In this document: in pieces, positions 1 through 12,000 of the stretch
How positions within the stretch are numbered: the first letter of the stretch is position 1
How the letters are laid out: every line of letters starts with the position of its first letter
Assembly (NCBI GenBank): GCA_950097015.1
Contig: CATNEN010000038.1
Coordinates: 2,605,501-2,669,500, forward strand
Reading direction: 5' to 3'
Source of the DNA: Macrostomum hystrix
Lineage: Eukaryota > Platyhelminthes > Macrostomidae
Length of the DNA: 64,000 bases
Notes under the pieces: generated by a model
What the model saw: the letters and a program-made list of their open reading frames with translations, nothing else
The model's database searches: none
What the model was told of the DNA's origin: nothing
Translations under genes and position numbers: made by a program

Positions 1-13
1 TTTTTTCTTCCAG

Positions 14-3000
14 GAAATCCGCTCGCGTCACTGGACCCAGGTGATGCAAATCACCGGTGTGAATTTCTCGCTTGAAAGAGAGACGTTCCGACTGAAGAAC
101 CTGCTAGACATTGGCCTGCTCGAGTGAGTTCTCAGTTCCCAGGTGTATAATTAGAGACTTAACACAAGACATCTGCAAACAGCTTTTGCAACCACATGAA
201 CCACATTCTCATAGACACGCCGAAGCGGTGGAGGAGGTCTGCCGAGCAGCTCAGAAGGAGCAGGAGCTCGAGCTGAAAATGAAGCAGATCGAAGAGGAAT
301 GGACAGAGCAAGTCCTCAGCTTCCTACCCTACAAGCGCAAAGGCAACGTCCTGCTGGACAAGGCTGTGACGGAAAGGCTACTGGAGCAGCTGGAACATTC
401 CCAGACGGAGCTCGCCGTCATGCTGACCAGCCGCCACATCGAGCCTCTGCGCGACGAGGCTGCCTCATGGGCCGAGAAGCTAAAGGACATCTTCCACGTT
501 CTGGAGCTGTGGGCCGAGGTGCAGGAGCTTTGGCAGGACCTGGAGGCCGTCTTCTGCGTACCGGAGACCGCTCGCGAGCTGCCGCAGGAGGCCAAGCGCT
601 TTGAAAGCGTCGATCGCAGCTACGTGAAGAGCATGAAGCGAGCCTTCGCCACCAAGAATGTGCTGCAGTGCTGCATCGGCGGCGGCGACGTGCCGAAATC
701 CGTTGTGCTGCGCCACATGCACGAGGAGCTGGAGATCTGCTTCAAATCTCTGGTGGCCTACCTGGACAATAAGCGGCGCATTTTTCCCCGCTTGTCCTTC
801 GTCAGCAACAGCATCCTGCTGAGCATCCTGCGGAGGCCGCATGATCTTGAAACGGTGCGGCCTCAACTTCGGAGCCTGTTTAGCGCAGTCTCCGACGTCC
901 ACACCGAGCGAGTCATTGTTGAGAGCGTCGCCAACGGAGGTGGCGGCGGCGCAGCGAAGGCCGTCGACCAGGTGTCAACAGCGTCCTCCGCCAGGGGCGG
1001 CCGACGAACTCCGGCCAAGGCAGGCGGCCCGAGTGTCACTCTGGTGGAGCCGCCTGGCGCAACTTCTGCGGACAGGGAGCGCGACGAAGAGGTAGCGAAT
1101 TCGAGTGCCTTAAGTTCACTCATGCTTTATTGCTTCAATTGATTTCCATCGTCACTGCACGAATTGAATCTTCTGTCTTGAAGTGAAACTATATTTTTAA
1201 TTACTGAATTTTCTGAAATTTTTAATTCGTCACGCAACTTTGTCGAAACTGTTCAAAATATCGACCAGCGTTCAGCGATTCCATCGATTTCACCGGGACT
1301 TCGACCTAAACTCGCTGCCGGCTGGAATAAGCTGCACAATATACTGCTATTCAAGCAGCCGGTAATTCCTCCAGAGTGCCATGCTGTCACCTTGCCCAGT
1401 CCTCCCGTGCTGTCACCCTGCCCAGTCCTCCAGAGTGCCATGCTGTCACCTTGCCCAGTCCTCCCGTGCTGTCACCTTGCCCAGTCCTCCCGTGCTGTCA
1501 CCTTGCCCAGTCCTCCCGTGCTGTCACCTTGCCCAGTCCTCCAGAGTGCCATGCTGTCACCTTGCCCAGTCCTCCCGTGCTGTCACCCTGCCCAGTCCTC
1601 CAGAGTGCCATGCTGTCACCTTGCCCAGTCCTCCCGTGCTGTCACCCTGCTCAGTCCTCCAGAGTGCCATGCTGTCACCTTGCCCAGTCCTCCCGTGCTG
1701 TCACCCTGCCCAGTCCTACAGAGTGACATGCTGTCACCCTGCCCAGTCCTCCAGAGTGGCATGCTGTCCCCCTGCCCAGTCCTCCAGAGTGCCACCTTTT
1801 AAAGGGACCAAAGGGCCGCCAAAAGTACCATCACCGAAAGCACTGATCTCTCTAGCTTTTTTCAGACGTAATTACCAGCTTGGTTTGTAGACCATTCTTA
1901 GATCTTGCTGTTTTGTTTTCAAAGAAACTTTGCAAAACTTTATTGATTTTTCTAGACATTGAACACAGCTGCGTTCATGCTCAGTGTCGCGATGGTTAGA
2001 AGGGGAATGCTGAAAGAATGTGATAACTTTGTTTTTGCATCTTTAAGAAATTAAAACTTGTTTCTTAGTTAATTCAAATCTTGTCTTTATTCGAACATAA
2101 ATTTAGTTTAATCTGTTTACTAACCTATCTCATTTGGATGTTCCTATGCTAGTAGCAAATGATCTTCCGTGCGAAGTCTGTCTTCTAATGTTCCAATATA
2201 ACTCGCCTATTTGAAATTTTAGTCGCAGCAGCATCTCGTTGAAGATGCCAGCACTGAGAAGGTCATCTACGACATCTGCGGCGTCATCAGCCCTGACGGA
2301 GATGAGCTTATGCTCAATAAGAAGGTGTGCGCTGCTTATCGCATCTGTACCAGCGGGCATTGACAGTTCCTAGTACTGCACCCACCTCACACCCTGCCAA
2401 TCAGCTACTAACAAGTCCTGCACCCACCTCACACCCTGCCAATCAGCTACTTCCAAGTCCTGCACCCACCTAACACCCTGCCAATCAGCTACTTCCAAGT
2501 CCTGCACCCACCTCACACCCTGCCAATCAGCTACTTCCAAGTTCTGCACCCACCTCACACCCTGCCAATCAGCTACTTCCAAGTCCTGCACCCACCAAAC
2601 ACCCTGCCAATCAGCTACTTCCAAGTCCTGCACCCACCTAACACCCTGCCAATCAGCTACCCCTAGTCCTCCACCCCACACCTCACACCCTGCGGCGGCC
2701 TTCCAGTTGATCTAACTCACCATTTCTTCATCAACCTCAGGTGACACTGGACAGCAATGTGGAAGTGTGGCTATCTGAGCTGCAGCGAAACATCGGCGAG
2801 ACCCTTGCCCACCTGTCCCAGGGTGTCATAGCCGACATCAACGCGCTAGGCCCGCTAGACGAGCTGGCATTTAAGTATCCATCTCAGGTGTGCCGCCTAG
2901 GCCTGATTTACTACTGGACAAAGGAGTGTGAGTTTGCCATCGGAGACATTCGCAATGACCGAAAGGCGCTGCAGAATGTGACCAAAAAGTTCAGCGCCAC

Positions 3001-6000
3001 AATGACACGACTGCCGACCATTCTGCACCGGGGCGCGTGGAAGACACTCGACGACAAGATGCTGCCCGTGCACCGACGGCGCTTGTCGAATATGATCACG
3101 GAGGCTTATTACCTGCGCGAGTGCCTGGAGACTATGATCACAAGGAAGGTGAAAGACGGAGTAGATTTCGATTGGCGCAGGAATGTCCGCTGCTATGCTC
3201 GCGACGTCAGTGAGTTTCGCGACTTTTCTCGCTAGGAAAAATACTTTTGTTGTACATTTTTCATACGAAAACCACCAACATAATCTCCCACACTCCCGCC
3301 AGACGAGCAGCAGATCCCGTCGCTGTACATTCAGGATCTTGAGTTCTCCGTTGGTCCCGAGTTCATGGGCTCGGCCTCGGTGCTGGCTCCCACACCAATG
3401 ACCGACCGCTGCTTCCTGGCCATGAGTCAGGCGCTTAAGAGTCTATCCGGCTGTCTGGTGCAGGTGAGAATTAGCTATTAGGTTTTTTATAGACATTTTT
3501 GTCCGAGTGACAAAGTGTTATAATCGTTGAATGTCTCGCTGATGTTAAGGGTTGAAGACTTGATTATTGTTCAGAAGGTGCAAATGACAATTTAGGTCGT
3601 GTTCTGGAATTCCTTAAGCTTGCACTGCACCGTTCAGGTGCCGCAAGAATATCAGGGTGAAATCCCAGCCTAGTTAATTCTCGTGAACATGTTTGTTCCA
3701 GTTCAAATAAGTTCCTTGAAATGAGGTAGTGAATTGGTTTAGTGGAATAGGATTTTCTCTTTAGAATACCTAAGTTTTCTTCGATTTTACCGTGTATTTA
3801 CTCCTCTAGTACTCGCAGTAGTCTCCTTTGATAATAACCTCACCACATGCGCCCAGGGTCCCAGCGGCTGCGGCAAGACGGAGACTGTGAAGGGCCTAGC
3901 CCAGCTGCTCGGTCGTCACGTGTGCGTCACTCACGCCAGGAGCTCCTTCGACGCGCAAGCTCTGAGCAAGTTGGTGCAGGGCGTCGTGGCCGACGGCTGC
4001 TGGAGCCTCATCGACGAGGTGCAGAAGCTGCCAGCTGAGGCCACTGGAGTCCTGGTGGATCACGTGCGGTCCGTGTTCCACTCGCTGGCTTCGGGATTAA
4101 ATACCTGCCATCTAGGTGACTCTCACGAGGTGAGGAACAAATCTAAGTCACTGTGCTAGGCCAAGGGAGCTTGGGGTTAGAGCTAGAGTTAGGTTAGAGC
4201 TTCGGTCCTTTGGGACTGCGACGTCGGGAGTTTGAATCTCAGTCCAAGTAAAACAACTTGTGCCCTTGAGTAAGACAATAAGAGTGTAACAAATATAATC
4301 GCAAGAGGGGCTGCGGTAAATTGCAAGACAAGCCCCCAAGCTTTCTCTACGCGTCTGCGCCCCAAGTTGGCTTTGCCGCGGAATCGAACTTATGGACCGT
4401 GGTGCGAGAGGCAAACACGTTAGACTGCTCTGCCACTAGCTCACAGTCTGAACAGCTGACCACGGACTGAACAGCTGACCACGGACTGAACAGCTGACCA
4501 CGGACTGAACAGCTGACCACGGACTGAACAGCTGACCACGGACTGAACAGCTGACCACGGACTGAACAGCTGTACACAGTCTTTGGATTCACAGCGCATT
4601 AACTGCGACTGCTCCACTAGCCCAAATGGGGTCGATGTAACTTTTGTTCGCATACGCAGGTACCAAAAGCTAATTTCATGCCACTTTGAACGATTTCCAG
4701 GTATCCATTGGCTCCTCTGTCGGCTTCCTCATCACTTACAATCCGTTCAACCACGCTGGCCAGCTCCCCTGCGAGATCCGTGCCTACTACCGGCCCGTGT
4801 CCATCAGCCGGCCGGACCTGCTGCAGGTGCTGAAGATGAAGTGCCTGGCCATGGGATTCCGGGCGCCAACCTTGTTGGCCACACGGCTGAAGCTCATGTC
4901 GGAGTACGCAGCCGACCAGCTGTGAGTTGCACAATTTCCTGCAGTATGAGCACCGCGTCAGTATTCAGATTTAATTACTATATGCACTTTTCATTTTGCA
5001 CTTTTCATTTAGGCCGAACGAGCCGCAGAACACTTTCGGCTTGAACTCGCTTTGCGCTGTGCTGGCCCGAGCCGATCAGCTGCGCCAGATTGCCAACGAG
5101 GAGGCCGTGAATCGGCAGGACTCGACTCTTGGCCAGCCGGGTGCCGGCGCTGCTACTCAACAGCAGCAGCAGCAGCAGCAACAGGGTGAGAGAGGCAGGT
5201 GGTTTCACAATGGGAGTTAAACGCAAGAGAAACTTTGCGCAATTTTTCCTGAAAATTTCAGAAGATTAAGTGGCCTTTGGTTTATTGTACACTAATTTTC
5301 ATCCGTGCATGGAGCCTGAGTTGTAGAATGTACACTGTTTCCGCTATGGAGGGGTAGGAAGTAAGGGAAGGGGCGGAGGTTTTGAATGTACAGTGCTCTG
5401 TTATCTAGGGGTAGGAGTTAAGAGAGATGGTGCTGTGGAATGTACAGTGCTCTGTTATCTAGGGTAGGAGTTAAGAGAGATGGTGCTGTGGAATGTACAG
5501 TGCTCTGTTATCTAGGGTAGGAGTTAAGAGAGATGGTTCTGTGGAATATACCTCATGAATTGAACCTACAAAATTTGCAGCCCAGCAACAACAGCAGCAG
5601 CAGCAGTTAACTTCATCAGAATTTTGGCCTCCGTTCAAGGAACGCACCGAAATCATCACTAACAGAGCTACAGGTAAGATTGTATGAACTCATCTTAGTG
5701 CTCGATGCTACAGATTAAATGAGCGAAGTTAGTAGCTCACCGCTTGTTATTGCTCAAATTTTCATACAGGCCAGAAGCTGCCCACCTTCGTAAACAAAAA
5801 GACGGCCTCCAACCTGCCTCTGAGCGCCGCGGCCAAGCAGGAGCACAGCATGGCTCGCCAGGCCGCCCTGGAGCTGCTGGAGCCACGCGTTCGCCCGCAG
5901 AGCGTCAGTATTCTGCGCCAGGCTGTCGCCGACGTCTTCGGCGGCCTGCCTCCGGTGTCGTCCAGTGCGGTGGCGCGGAAAACGGCAGACATTTTGGACC

Positions 6001-9000
6001 GTATCGGGCGGGTCTGTCAGGCGCGTCGCCTGAGTCCGGCCAAGGCCTGGCTAGAGAAATGTATCCAGATATTCAACGTTTCGGGCGCGCATACCGGCGT
6101 TGTGCTGGCCGGCCCGCCAGGCTGCGGCAAATCCACCGCGCTGGAGGTCCTGGTGGCAGCTCTGGCGGCTCTTGGCGGCGGCGCAGCGGAGGAGACCCAC
6201 CGGCTGCAGAGAATCTTCCCTCTGTCTGTGGACAGTTTGAGCGCTGTGTTCGGCGAACTGAAGGCCAACGGCGAATGGTCTGATGGCGTGTTTACATCGG
6301 CGTTTCGCAAGGCCAACCGGAACCAGTCAACCACGTGGCTGCAGTTGGACGCACCCTTGAACACTAGTTGGTCGGATAATTTTAACTCGGTCAGTACTGC
6401 GGTAGTTTGCAGTATTCTGTAGTCCTTAGTGCAGTGAATGTAATCTGTACTTTGTGCAGCATTCTATGTTAATTTGTGCACTTTTCAGTACTCGTCTGCG
6501 CTATTCTGTGGCAGTTTGAGCTGCATAATAGGATAGTTTGTGCAGAATTCTATGGCAGTTTGTGCAGAATTCTATGGCAGTTTGTGCAGAATATTCTATG
6601 GCAGTTTGTTCAGTATTCTATGGCAGTTTGTTCAGTATTCTATGGCAGTTTGTGCAGTATTCTATGGCAGTTTGTGCAGTATTCTATGGCAGTTTGTGCA
6701 GTATTCTGTGGCAGTTTGAGCTGCATAATATGATAGTTTGTGCATCATTCTATGGCAGTTTGTGCAGTATTCTATGGCAGTTTGTGCAGAATTATATGGC
6801 AGTTTGTTCAGTATTCTATGGCAGTTTGTTCAGTATTCCATGGCAGTTTTTTCAGTATTCCATGGCAGTTTTTTCAGTATTCCATGGCAGTTTGAGCAGT
6901 ATTTTATGTTGCTATCTCGGGTTTGTCATATTCTACGTAGGGGTGTTTATATTCTCACCTGTGACAAGTTTACTCCATGCACCCGTTGTTACCATCTCAA
7001 GGTACTGGACGCCGAAGCCACTTTGCACCTTCGCAACGGCGACCAGTTGAAGATCTCGGATCGGGTGCGCATCGTCTTCGAGACGGACAGCCTGGCGGAC
7101 GCTTCACCAGCGGCACTCGGTCGCAGCGGCATCGTTCACTTCGACGTAGAGAGCCTCGGCTGGCGTCCCGTCGCCAACGCGTGGCTTCGGTCCAGGACTC
7201 CACAGGTGGCTCATGTAAGTTCTCAGCCCGTGAAGTCACAGATAAATGAACTTCAAGTATATAGTTGAGAATGAAGCCAATAAACTTCACTCTATTATTA
7301 CAGACGCTAAACGCAGCGTTTGAGAAAACCCTGGACTCCCTGATTCCGTGGGTCCAAACTGAAGTGAAGTGAGTGCCAGAATTTTTTCGGTCTTGTGTTT
7401 AGGTGATTTCTAAAGAGAATTTGAGCACAGCACTCGTAAACTTGGAGCTCAAACTACTCGTAAATTCGATGTCCGCAGGCCGATCATTCCCGGCTGCTCA
7501 TTGGTTGGCGTGTTTCAGTCCTGCCTCGGCCTGCTACAGGCTATGCTGGACGAAAGTGCGGGCCACCTCTCCGGCACTGTCCACGTTGAGCGGCTCTACC
7601 TGTTCGCTCTAGTTTGGTCTTTTGGTGCCCTGCTGGTGGACAACGACCGGGTGCTGTTCAGCAAGAAGCTAAAGGACCTGTCCTCCGCGTGAGTTTCTTC
7701 TTGCTTTTGCTTTAAGCAACAAAATAGCAGCAGTAAGCCCAGGATATCCCCTTGACATCCTTCGATATCCCCTTGACATCCTTCGATATCCCCTTGACAT
7801 CCTTCGGTATCCCCCTGACATCCTTCGATATCCCCCTGACATCCTTCAATATCCCCTTGACATCCTTTGATATCCCCTTGACATCCTTCGGTATTCCCTT
7901 GACATCCTTCAATATCCCCTTGACATCCTTCAATATCCCCTTGACATCCTTCGGTATCCACTTGACATCCTTCGGTATTCCCTTGACATCCTTCAATATC
8001 CCCTTGACATCCTTCAATATCCCCTTGACATCCTTCAATATCCCCTTGACATCCTTCGGTATCCACTTGACATCCTTCGATATCCACTTGACATCCTTCG
8101 ATATCCCCTTTGACATCCTTCGATATCCCCTTGACATCCTTCGATATCCCATTGACATCCTTCTATATCCCCTTGACATCCTTCAATATCCCCTTGACAT
8201 CCTTCGGTATCCCCCTGCATTCGATATCCACTTGACATCCTTCGATATCCACTTGACATCCTTCGATATCCCCTTTGACATCATTCGGTATCCCCTTGAA
8301 ATCATTCGGTATCCCCTTGGCATGCGTCAATATCCATATGACATCCTTCAATATCCCCTTGACATCCTCCAATATCCCCTTGACATCCTCCAATATCCCC
8401 TTGACATCCTTCAATATGCCCTTGACATCCTTCGGTATTCCCTTGACATCCGTCAATATCCCCTTGACATCCTTTGACGTCTTTTGACTTCCTTCGGCTG
8501 CGAATACCGCTATAGTTTTTTATAACGATAATGTCACCTATCTAACCATGTTCTCATAATTAAAAATTTGTTTTACTGAGGTCTTCTTTTTACTATTTCA
8601 TATAAACTTTTTGCAACCCAGTAGCGGCAGCAATGTCTAACCACTTTGTCTAACCACTGAGCCACAGTAATTGTGTAGTATACTAACTAACCAAATACGA
8701 GAGCAAACCAGCCCTGTGTGTCCATCGAGAGATGACAAAAATTACGTCAAATGATTTTGCCGGAAACTTTCAGTGAGGCATTGCCCGACTACCTTGAATC
8801 CAAACAGCTCTACTTTGGAGAGTGAGATACTATTATTGATTTCTGCGAAGTTTTTGCTAACCTTTGTCTTATTTTTATTTACAGCCTTCTGTTCTAAGCA
8901 TTGTCCTACGCACGAATTTCTTGCAGAAAATTTCAATTGATTGAGTTTAATCTGAGCGGAAATTAGCAATGTGACCTGTTAGTTCTATAATTTGAGTTGA

Positions 9001-12000
9001 TTTTGCGTCTTGCAAGCTTGGAAATCAATCCTTGCTAATTTACCTCTGTCCACGCTTATCTGGGCCAGTCAGCGTGAAGCATCGAAGACTACAAAATATT
9101 GAAATCCCAGCTCAAAACACTTCCAGACTCCCCGATGACGATCGGGAAATCTGCATCTACGATTATTACGTTGATGAGAGCGGCGAATGGGATCCGTGGA
9201 CGTCACGAGTACCGGAGCTCATCAACACCGACGACCTGGCGCTGTCCGGTCAGGCGCTGGTCGAGACAGTGGACACCATCCGGGTGCAGCAGCTGCTGGA
9301 CTTGTCCTACAAGGCGCAGCGGTCGGTGCTGCTGGTCGGACCTCGAGGCGGCGGCAAGACGCTGCTTGGCCGGCAGTTCGCCGAACGGCAGGACTCCCAG
9401 CTCCGGCTGTTGCGCCAGCTGGTCTATTCGGGTGACACCGAGGCAGCCACGCTGCAACGGTTTGTGCAGGCCAACACTGTGCACAGGTGAGCCTTTGTGC
9501 CGTCATATTATAGAGGCGTACTCAGGAACAGCGGATTGTACATCTGCTCAGAATTTTTCATCGTCATGGAGTGAAAACTTTCACCTGCCGAACAAGTCCA
9601 ACCCCAAAAATGAATGTGGCCTTGCCATTAGAACTAGAGTCGAAACGCGTTGCCATAGTAACGCTGAGTCAACATAGCGCGAGTTCTTCACATGAAAGTC
9701 TATAAAATGTTGTCATGTGCAAGGACGCGTAAATAGCAGTCAGCTGGCTATAGCCGTGCGGCTATGACAGACTGACGAGGGCAAACAAGCCCAGAACCGG
9801 TCTCAGTCTGCCGCGCATGGTTTGACTGCTTTTAGCGGCTGATAGCGATATATTAAGATAGAGTTCTAGCTTTTTCATTGTAATTTCCAAACCCAAATTG
9901 CTCACTCCAGACAAGGCTTCGTCTATGGAGCCAAGGAGGGCAAGCGGCTGCTGTTGTGCATCGAGGACGTCTCGGCCCCCAGACCGGACTCATTTGGCAT
10001 TCAGCGCCCCGGAGAACTGCTGCGCCAGCTCTGCGACTGTCACCAGCTTGTCACTCAGGAGCGACCGCACGAGTGGCGCCAGATTGAAGGTCTCTCAGTG
10101 GTGGCCTCGGCTGCCACTGGTGGCGCGCCGGCCGTGCCGACGCCGTCGCTGTCGCCCCGTCTGTTGCGGCACTTCAACCTCGTGCACGTGCCCGCCCCGG
10201 CCAAGGACGCGCTGAGAAGTGTCGTGCGCGGCGTGCTTGAGTCTCAGGTATAGGCAAAGATTTACTTTCAACCGATTGACTAAATAGGAACGCATTGTTT
10301 CTTATTTAAAACTATATTGTCTTGGTTTTTCATTCACTGCCAGATGAACTTCGATGATCGCCAGCCGCTTGAACAGGACGCCCTGGCTAGCCTAATGGAG
10401 GCCTCCTGCCAGCTGCTGGAGAGCTGCCAGGCCACCCTAAAGCTTTCACCGCTGCCTGGCCGGCGGCACTACCTGTTCAACCTGAAGGACTTGTGCGACG
10501 CATTCCTGTGCCTTCGTAGGCTGCCAGACGAGAGGCGCATCGAGCTGACGGACCTGGTGCCCTACTGGGTATACCAGGTGCGCCGGGGCTTCGCCGATCG
10601 CGTCTGTCGCACAGCCGACGCGCTCTGGTTCAACGAGACACTCGAGCAGCTGTGCGCCAAGCACTTCCCGTCCATCTCGGTGGATCTGCTCAGCCAGCAG
10701 TTCGCCACGTTTGACAAGAACGTGCAGAGCTTCAACATTAGACCGACTTCGTCGTTCAACAGAGCCTCCATCTGCGTGAGCAGCCTCATGCCGAAGATTG
10801 AGTCGTTCGATGAGCTCAGAGAGACCCTGGATATTTACAAGGTGAGCAGAGTCTTTTGGGGATTATTTATCGGTCCATGTGAATCCGTTGAAACTAAAAA
10901 AGCTCAAAGTTATTCTACTCCCTAATAAAATACGAGTATCAATGAACTTGCCACTCGCCCATTGGTTTGCAGACCCGCTACAACGAGGAAGAAAAGCACG
11001 AACCACTCGAAGTTACTCTCTCAGAGACCGTTATCGCTCACATTGTTCGCGTCCATCGCGCCCTGTCCGTCCCGTACCGTGGTCACGTGATGTTAATAGG
11101 CTCCATCGGCACCAAGCTGTCCACCTTGTGCCGCCTGGCCGCCTTCATGCTGGAGATGCGGGTTCAAGAGGCCGACACGAGATCGCGCAACGCCTTCTTC
11201 GACAGTCTCCGCGGAGCTCTCCGCCTGGCCGGCTTGGACGCCGTCCACGTGGCCGTGATCGTCACCGCCCGCTGCATGATGGACAGCGTCTACTGGGACG
11301 CCATCAACTCCATCATTGCGTGCGGTGAGCACCCGCAGCTCTTCACCAACGAGGAGATGGACACCCTGATGCAGTCCCTGGTGCCAACCATCAAGAAAGA
11401 GAACCAGGCTCTGCTAAACGACCCGGTGAAGTTCTACCTGTCCAGAGTGCGGCAATACCTGCACTTTGTCATCTGTCTGCCTCCCAGTGATCCTCTTCTA
11501 TGCGCGGCCGTCACCAGCTACCCCTGCCTGCTCAAGCACAGCCAGGTGAACTGGGTAAACGACTGGTCTATGCAGACGCTGCTGCAGGAGGCGCAGCACT
11601 TCTTCGGCGCCAATCAGCAGCTGAACCTCAGCAAAGAGGACGCTGACGCCCTGGGCCGCGCCTTCGCCCAGGCGCATTCGCTAGTGCTTCGCGAATTCCG
11701 TCAGGTGCCCTGGGCGGGCGACCAGGAGCTCGAGGTCGAGCTCACAAAGTACAAAGAGAGCCGCAGCCACTCCAAGCAGGAGACGCTGCGCGTGCCAAAC
11801 CGACCGTATGCGCAGAAGGTTCGCTGCCCCCAAATAGGGAATTCAGTAGCTTGGGGATGCTGTGGTTTCATGACTACTAAAGTACGATGAGCCACTTGAC
11901 ACAGTTGCATCTTCACCTTATCAATTCCTTTAGTAGTCATTGTGTAAGCCCCAGCCAATGAAGAGGCAATTCTGCTCATTCAGTCGACTACAATGCACAC

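Larger units (their letters stand above)
14..3463 (+). other. Dynein-like gene: linker exons
   Basis: Exons 1-5 encode the mechanical linker and the entry to AAA1. Visible family landmarks are RHWTQVMQITG at the start, a WAEVQELWQDLEAVF segment matching the usual W..VQ..W..LE.iF, LDNKRRIFPRLSFVSN matching YL..KR..FPRF.F.SN, SNVEVWLSELQ matching gNVE.WL..L, and APTPMTDRCFLAMSQAL matching TPLTDR. Exon 1 starts after a clean polypyrimidine acceptor at 1-13, so upstream exons for the tail lie outside the window. About 80 residues near 900-1090 (SVANGGGGGAAK onward) are low complexity and absent from canonical linkers; an earlier donor there is possible. Confidence 0.85.
3857..5673 (+). other. Dynein-like gene: AAA1 exons
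   Basis: The exon at 3857 opens exactly on the P-loop GPSGCGKTETVKGL, the usual dynein AAA1 junction. Walker B reads LIDEVQKLP, where canonical dyneins have FDEFNRI; the Asp-Glu pair is kept. Sensor I and the following strand are in the next exon (FLITYNPFNHAG for iFITMNPGYAG, then RPVSISRPD for FRPVAMMVPD). The hydrolysis residues therefore appear present although the loops have changed. The exons at 5013 and 5581 carry a glutamine tract split by an intron. Confidence 0.85.

Noticed and set aside
7596-8477. Repeat proteins on both strands (TSFDIPL and GCQGDIE types)
   Set aside because: A 21-bp intronic minisatellite; no start context or conservation.
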